From NCBI RefSeq assembly GCF_016785185.1, contig NZ_JAEKDY010000120.1: a stretch of DNA of 10,270 bases. The stretch is one strand, 5' to 3'. The translations under genes were made by a program, and so were the position numbers. Positions 6,344 through 10,270 of this stretch are shown piece by piece. The DNA comes from Heyndrickxia sporothermodurans. GTDB lineage: Bacteria > Bacillota > Bacilli > Bacillales > Bacillaceae_C. The notes below the pieces were generated by a model, which worked only from the letters and a program-made list of their open reading frames with translations, searched no databases and was not told the DNA's origin. How positions within the stretch are numbered: position 1 is the stretch's first letter; every line of letters starts with the position of its first letter.

Positions 6344-7958
6344 TATGAAACATTCCTTGCGTGGACTGGAACCGGATGAAAATGGGTTTATAAATGAAGT
6401 ATTTTTAGATTACAATTTAGAATATGGCCTAAAAAAGGTTGAAAGTGTAACACGTTCACTAACGGACGAAGGCAATCGCATCATGCAGAAAGTCAGTGAT
6501 ATTGTCCACTTGCCGAAATTACAAGATGACGGAACAATGCATCAAATCAAGCGAGCAAAAGAAAAGGTGAAGACGACCCTTCATCAGCTGCATTCTTTTG
6601 ACAAACAAGCAACACGATCACTGGATTCTGTTCGTAAAGACATTATAACGATGTCCCGATTTATCGAACAAATGGATTCGAATCTTAAGGGAAACAAGCA
6701 AATCATCACCAACTTTACACCTAAGAAATTAATGGATGACGAAGCGTATCGGAGTTTACTAGGAGAATTCGTCCAAAAAGGAAACTTGACTCCCATCCAA
6801 ACGATTAAAAGGGAACCTTACGGAAATTACAAAAGCATCAAATACCAAGTATATCCAGATGGACTTATCGTTATGGAATATCAGAAAATCGGGAAAGACT
6901 CAACTGTTTATTATGAGGTAGTCACCGATATTCCCAAGGAAGTGGAAGACGGCGCAACGGTAGGAATTATCGAGCCAACCATTGATAAAATCCTGAAAGG
7001 AATATATGTAGGGTCAGGCAAAGCAGTAGGAGATACCATTGAGGGCTGGAAAGGCCTTTACAAATTGGCTGAAAAGTACTTAGGCCCAACCCCGAGCCCT
7101 GACTTACTATTGAAAGCTGGATTAATTGGATCCGAACTTTACCTTGATTCAAAAGCTGTTTTCGGAAGAGCTATTGATACAGGCAAATACATGGTGAAGG
7201 CTATAAAAGATGGATTTGTTCGGGATGTCATCGAAGGAGATGCAGAAAGTAGAAGTAAATATTTTACTTATCTTTTTACGACTTTAGGAATCGGTGTTTT
7301 AAGTGATAAAGGGATCAGCAAAATTGGTAAAATAGGTACAAAAGTTGGCGGATTTGGCGGGATAACAACAAAAGTTGAGGGACTGAGCCCATCTTTGGCA
7401 ACTGTAAATGCTGGACCTATTCCTTATAATGTGTTGAATCGATTGGAGGATCAGATTCAGCTGGCGGCGAGGAAAGCGTTCGGGAATGGTACTAAGGGTA
7501 CCGGTAAAGTTGCGGGGCTTAAATCCAGAAAATTATCTTCTGAACAAATTGAATTAGATTGGCTAGCTGATAAGTATACTGCTGTAGAAGTAAAAGGAAC
7601 AGTTAAAGTTGGTGGAAAGGAAGTAGATGTATCCAGAAGAGTGTACCAAATTAAGATTGATAAAAATTATGTACCTAATAATCCGAAGGCACTAGGAAAG
7701 TCAAATGGAGAATTAATGAAAAAAGGGAAATCTCCATATATTGTAAAGGATGGGGTGGAAAGTAAAGTTGAATTACACCATTTAATTCAAAAAGAACCTG
7801 GTGGAATGGTTGAAATTGCGGAGTTAACTCATGATAAATACGATTTGGCGCTACATGGTTTGGTTGAAAATGGAAAAAGTTTTAGAAATAATCCAGAACT
7901 TGAAAAAATGTATAATAACTTTAGAAGTAACTATTGGAAAATGCGAGCTAGTGAATAA
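6105..7958 (+). CDS. LXG polymorphic toxin with C-terminal LHH (HNH/EndoVII-type) nuclease
   Basis: This 617-residue antibacterial toxin is expected to leave the cell by type VII secretion. Residues 1 to about 215 form the helical LXG domain (start MKVLDVHGF, with a long coiled region and a GNSGEAIRSYY turn). About 216-440 is the variable linker, including a glycine-rich stretch (GGFGGITTK). A conserved joint YNVLNRLEDQIQLAARKAFG (about 441-460) leads into the toxin tip. The tip carries ELHHLIQKEPGGM with LHH at 557-559, then HDKYDLALHGL and a YNNFRSNYWK motif near the end, the signature of LHH nucleases of the HNH/EndoVII superfamily, which degrade DNA. The start ATG follows GGTGAG, 15 bases after the partner gene. 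The immunity gene follows directly. DNA of the tip is visibly more AT-rich than the joint, as expected for an exchanged module. It appears intact. Confidence 0.92.
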   Translation: MKVLDVHGFRADMDQIQERLEALNEQIEQLQHAIDGIITLEDSLKGNSGEAIRSYYQEIHQTFLLFFQSFLANYDTMIENMKHSLRGLEPDENGFINEVFLDYNLEYGLKKVESVTRSLTDEGNRIMQKVSDIVHLPKLQDDGTMHQIKRAKEKVKTTLHQLHSFDKQATRSLDSVRKDIITMSRFIEQMDSNLKGNKQIITNFTPKKLMDDEAYRSLLGEFVQKGNLTPIQTIKREPYGNYKSIKYQVYPDGLIVMEYQKIGKDSTVYYEVVTDIPKEVEDGATVGIIEPTIDKILKGIYVGSGKAVGDTIEGWKGLYKLAEKYLGPTPSPDLLLKAGLIGSELYLDSKAVFGRAIDTGKYMVKAIKDGFVRDVIEGDAESRSKYFTYLFTTLGIGVLSDKGISKIGKIGTKVGGFGGITTKVEGLSPSLATVNAGPIPYNVLNRLEDQIQLAARKAFGNGTKGTGKVAGLKSRKLSSEQIELDWLADKYTAVEVKGTVKVGGKEVDVSRRVYQIKIDKNYVPNNPKALGKSNGELMKKGKSPYIVKDGVESKVELHHLIQKEPGGMVEIAELTHDKYDLALHGLVENGKSFRNNPELEKMYNNFRSNYWKMRASE

Positions 7959-7976
7959 TAGGAGTGAGTTTAATTT

Positions 7977-8402
7977 ATGGATGAAAGAATTATTAAGATG
8001 ATCGAAAATTATGGTGAAGAAGATGATTTTTTTGGAGAAGTATCAGATGAATATATTAATAAGGCTGAAGAAAAACTTAGAGTTAAATTTCCTCAAAGTT
8101 ATCGTAACTTTATAAAAAAATATGGTTCGGGAGGAATATGTGGAGTTGAGCTTGAAGGTGTTCAGGGGAATTTAGGAGCATCTGTAGTTGATGCAACAGA
8201 GAGATGGAGAAAATTAGGATTGGGTATGAATTTAATTGTTTTAGAGGATTCGGGAGAATTTGCTAGATGTATGTATTGTGCAGATATGAATGATGACAGA
8301 GTATTTAGTTGGGAAAGGGGGGGGACAGATTTACACCCAAGATATAATACATTTGATGACTATGTAATAGACATATTTCAAGAAGGAATTGATAACTGGT
8401 AA
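7977..8402 (+). CDS. SUKH-1 / SMI1-KNR4 family immunity protein (YobK-like)
   Basis: This 141-residue acidic cytosolic protein begins 18 bases after the LXG toxin stop, behind AGGAGTGAG. Features of the SMI1/KNR4 fold are present: the helical lead INKAEEKLRVKFPQSYRNFIKKYGSGG (about 26-52), a central ASVVDATERWRK segment, VLEDSGEFARCM, and an FDDYVIDIF helix near the C-terminus. It resembles B. subtilis YobK, which neutralises the LXG toxin YobL. SUKH proteins commonly protect against nuclease tips, so it should bind and block the LHH nuclease of the preceding gene. No clear terminator follows, so transcription may continue into the downstream modules. Confidence 0.9.
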   Translation: MDERIIKMIENYGEEDDFFGEVSDEYINKAEEKLRVKFPQSYRNFIKKYGSGGICGVELEGVQGNLGASVVDATERWRKLGLGMNLIVLEDSGEFARCMYCADMNDDRVFSWERGGTDLHPRYNTFDDYVIDIFQEGIDNW

Positions 8403-8522
8403 AAAACAATGAGGTTAATCTAGGGGATACTTATGAATCAATTAACGTACTCGTAAGTTTAATGCAGTAGTAGTGATGACCTCATACTGATAATATAAAT
8501 CTTACAAATCTATGCTTCTTAA
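8403..8522 (+). other. Short gene-free spacer after the immunity gene
   Basis: There is no open frame of note, and the three plus-strand frames have scattered stops. A 7-base inverted match (ATGAGGT 8409-8415 with ACCTCAT 8479-8485) encloses a 63-base loop and lacks a T-run, so it is not a convincing terminator. Confidence 0.5.
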
Positions 8523-8811
8523 AAACATACAAGCTTAGTACACTTGATTGTCAACTGGGATTGGACACTTTTTCGGTACAAGGATGAAAGTACCTTTAAC
8601 CAGCTATCAAAAATCAATGAAAAAATAGATATAGGATTTATGGAATTAAATCTATCTAAAATTAATAAAGGACTTCACAGGTGGGCTACAAGAGATGTTG
8701 GCTCACCTTTTGTTTGTTAGGGAACTTAGAAGAGTCTATGACATACCGAATTCTGCTTTAAAAGCACTTATTGAATTAAACAAAAAAATGTATCCAGAAA
8801 TGAGGAAATAA
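8523..8811 (+). pseudogene. Orphan toxin C-terminal tip, broken by a frameshift
   Basis: Two adjacent frames join into one protein-like stretch of about 96 codons if one T is removed from the TTTT run at 8708-8711. The left part contains LSKINKGLHRWATRDVGSP in the frame ending at TAG 8718-8720, and the right part reads RELRRVYDIPNSALKALIEL and ends at TAA 8809-8811. No start codon or secretion domain precedes it, so it looks like a displaced C-terminal toxin module, as in LXG, Rhs and CDI loci where recombination strands old tips behind the current one. Its stop lies one base before the next ATG, the typical toxin-immunity spacing. The catalytic type is not recognisable to me. It is probably silent but could act as a recombination donor. 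Confidence 0.5.
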
Positions 8812-8812
8812 A

Positions 8813-9163
8813 ATGAATGATATTTTTGTAAAATCACTTTATGAGTCTATCATTAAAGAGAACCTTCAACTATACAAAGACTTGTATGAAACAACGAATG
8901 TTAATTCTAAAACAGATGATTATTGGAAAAAAGCTATTGGTTTTTACGATAGTTTAACTGACGAAAATAAAGATACATTAATGAAGATAATTGAACACAC
9001 TATGATTGATACTATTTCAAACATGCTAGGAGTGATTGATGGAAGTTCGACTTTAAAAGATTGTTCGTTAGAACCTAAATTACTGCTCGATTCTATTGAT
9101 ACGGACGGAGAACTGCAAGATTCGTTTTTAGAATTCATAGAAGAAAGAGATAGTAACAGCTAA
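8813..9163 (+). CDS. Putative immunity protein of the orphan toxin tip (hypothetical, 116 residues)
   Basis: This is a small, strongly acidic (many D and E), soluble helical protein without signal peptide or membrane segment. Segments such as DDYWKKAIGFYDSLTDENKD and IEHTMIDTISNMLGVIDGSS look like a conserved family found next to toxin tips in Bacilli, but I cannot name it with certainty. GAGGAAA precedes the ATG at normal distance, and the gene starts one base after the stop of the broken toxin tip. An intact immunity gene beside a dead toxin makes sense if it still protects against kin that carry the intact toxin. Small size, acidity and position support immunity; the partner toxin is inferred. 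Confidence 0.65.
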   Translation: MNDIFVKSLYESIIKENLQLYKDLYETTNVNSKTDDYWKKAIGFYDSLTDENKDTLMKIIEHTMIDTISNMLGVIDGSSTLKDCSLEPKLLLDSIDTDGELQDSFLEFIEERDSNS

Positions 9164-9467
9164 TTGGATTTTTTATTACAGAGGTCTTCATAAAGAGCTC
9201 AGTTAGAATATATATTTTTTAATCTGTATATCCTAAATGTAGCATATCTCAATTGTCTTTCAAGATTTTTTATTTGTGTGGCTCCCCAGCGCTGTAAACC
9301 GTATTTCATATATAGAATAAGTGTAATTGTTGTAATCTCCACATGATATTTTGCAAAATGATAGCTTAAGAAATAATAAACCGAAGTGACAAAAAGATTT
9401 GGAAGACAATTAATGGTGGAAATATGCCAGTAATTAATCCGGCAGAATAGGAAGAGAGACTTTAAAT
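9164..9467. other. AT-rich spacer with an unexplained minus-strand open frame
   Basis: There is no plus-strand gene. On the minus strand a frame without stops runs from 9486 down to a TGA at 9199-9201 (95 codons). It has an internal ATG at 9307-9309, giving 36 residues (MKYGLQRWGATQIKNLE...). It has no good ribosome binding site and no family I recognise. It may be a fragment of an old gene or chance. Confidence 0.35.
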
Positions 9468-9862
9468 ATGGTATATACGGCTCTTGTTAAAAGGCTAGAC
9501 TCACAAATTGAGGAAGAAGTGACAATTGAAATTGAGGTATTGAATTTACAGGATTTGCTTTTATTTGCCCTTATAAAATTGAATTAGAGAAAAGTTATCC
9601 TGTATCAATATGGTTTACTATCTTAGATGAGTTAATGATTCGTGAAATCTAGGAAGAGAAGAAAGAAATAGAACGTATTAGTTTGGGATATGAATATTAT
9701 ATAAGAGGTTTGTTACATGAGGATACAATTGATGCAGGGGTAGTTTTTACTGACGAAGATGAATATTTTTCAGATTATCCCGAATTGGTCGATAAAAATG
9801 TTGAGATCAGAGTTGACCGAATCAGTATAGAATTTTTAAGGACATCCACTAATAATAATTAA
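9468..9862 (+). pseudogene. Degraded immunity-like gene with frameshift and internal stop
   Basis: The reading starts at ATG 9468 (MVYTALVKRLDSQIEEEV). Adding one G to the GG at 9536-9537 joins it to a second frame (GIEFTGFAFICPYKIELEKSYP...) that runs to TAA 9860-9862, interrupted only by TAG at 9650-9652. The repaired product of about 131 residues is acidic and beta-rich in pattern, with segments such as SIWFTILDEL and VEIRVDRISIEFL, resembling small immunity proteins of Bacillus toxin loci. No exact family is assigned. Two lesions imply that it no longer makes a full protein. Its place after another orphan module and before a new LXG copy fits a decaying immunity cassette. Confidence 0.6.
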
Positions 9863-9909
9863 GAATAGTAGATGTACAAAAGAAAAAAATAATTGAATCA
9901 TCGCTTTTA

Positions 9910-9939
9910 CCCTTAGAATAATTAACTCTAGGGGTTTTT
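9910..9939 (+). terminator. Rho-independent terminator before the second LXG gene
   Basis: CCCTTAGA (9910-9917) pairs with TCTAGGGG (9927-9934), with one wobble pair and a nine-base loop, followed by TTTTT. It closes the first toxin-immunity unit. The second LXG copy, 93 bases on, would therefore need its own promoter or read-through. Confidence 0.75.
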
Positions 9940-9970
9940 AAATAGTGCGAGTGCAAAATAAGAATACGAT

Positions 9971-10270
9971 AGAATTATACGAACGAGTTTCCGAGCAATT
10001 TCAGCCGATGAAGTAGAAAGCTGGTGAGAGAATGAAAGTACTTGATGTTCATGGGTTTCGTGCTGATATGGATCAAATTCAAGAACGACTGGAAGCATTG
10101 AATGAACAAATTGAACAATTACAGCATGCCATTGACGGAATCATTACGCTGGAAGATTCGTTAAAAGGGAACAGCGGCGAGGCAATCCGCTCCTACTATC
10201 AGGAAATTCATCAAACATTTCTACTCTTTTTTCAATCCTTTCTCGCAAATTATGATACGATGATAGAAAA
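9971..10270 (+). repeat. Direct repeat, right copy (LXG N-terminal segment)
   Basis: This is the partner of 6044-6343 at a constant offset of 3927 bases. It includes the last 12 codons and stop of a DUF5344-like gene without the rest of that gene, so the duplication joint lies at about 9971-9979. It continues beyond the window. Confidence 0.95.
10032..10270 (+). CDS. Second LXG polymorphic toxin, 5' end only (runs off the window)
   Basis: Seventy-nine codons are visible, identical in DNA and protein to the start of the first LXG toxin. The same GGTGAG ribosome binding site precedes the ATG. The partner genes are absent apart from a 12-codon stub of the DUF5344-like gene. In related loci such a copy carries a different C-terminal tip and immunity gene, which cannot be seen here. 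With no promoter evident between the upstream terminator and this start, it may be a silent donor cassette or be weakly expressed by read-through. Whether it is full length or a truncated cassette cannot be told. Confidence 0.85.
   Translation, partial: MKVLDVHGFRADMDQIQERLEALNEQIEQLQHAIDGIITLEDSLKGNSGEAIRSYYQEIHQTFLLFFQSFLANYDTMIE

Noticed and set aside
6584..7152. Two minus-strand open frames opposite the LXG toxin
   Set aside because: Shadows of the LXG gene, with no independent support.
8563..8600. GGTAC/GTACC inverted repeat within the orphan toxin tip
   Set aside because: It has only five base pairs without a T-run, as expected by chance.
8944..9138. Minus-strand open frame opposite the 116-residue gene
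   Set aside because: Serine-rich shadow text with no start signal. The plus-strand gene has a ribosome binding site and toxin-immunity context.

Overview
The window looks like an accessory ('defence and competition') island of a low-GC Bacillota species, most likely a member of the Bacillaceae. The DNA is AT-rich, the ribosome binding sites are of the AGGAG/GGTGAG type, two LexA boxes match the Bacillus pattern, and the protein families present are typical of Bacillus relatives: LXG toxins with YwqH/YwqI-like partners, a YobK-like SUKH immunity protein and holin-like mini-toxins. Genus cannot be fixed from the sequence. All intact protein genes read rightward.

Region 1 (1-4043) is a type III restriction-modification locus. 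It holds only the C-terminal part of mod, which has the AdoMet-binding motif but no DPPY catalytic motif and no target-recognition region. An apparently intact res (994-3963) follows, with helicase motifs and a PD-ExK nuclease, and then a strong terminator. With mod truncated, the system as seen here is probably not functional.

Region 2 (4044-5180) starts with an N-terminal remnant resembling DUF4145 proteins. It then holds two tandem, diverged copies of a type I toxin-antitoxin-like module. Each encodes a 24-residue hydrophobic peptide of the holin-like toxin type behind a structured leader. A stem-loop straddles each stop codon and reads as a terminator for a convergent antisense RNA, and a further stem-loop closes each unit. 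Both promoters carry a near-consensus Bacillus LexA (SOS) box at the same distance from the -10 box. SOS-controlled, duplicated holin-like toxins are the most interesting signal in the window, comparable in logic to E. coli tisB but in a different family.

Region 3 (5383-10270) is a polymorphic-toxin locus for type VII secretion. A sigma-A-like promoter drives two small helical partner proteins (DUF5082-like and DUF5344-like), an LXG toxin with a C-terminal LHH/HNH nuclease, and its SUKH-family immunity protein. Downstream is a 'graveyard' of spare modules. First comes a frameshifted orphan toxin tip followed almost immediately by an intact small acidic protein, presumably its immunity gene. 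Then comes a second immunity-like gene broken by a one-base deletion and a stop codon, then a terminator, and finally the start of a second LXG toxin. That second copy is base-for-base identical to the first over its last 276 visible bases, including the ribosome binding site and the end of the partner gene. This shows recent duplication or gene conversion, and it is the arrangement expected if toxin tips are exchanged by recombination at a shared N-terminal segment.
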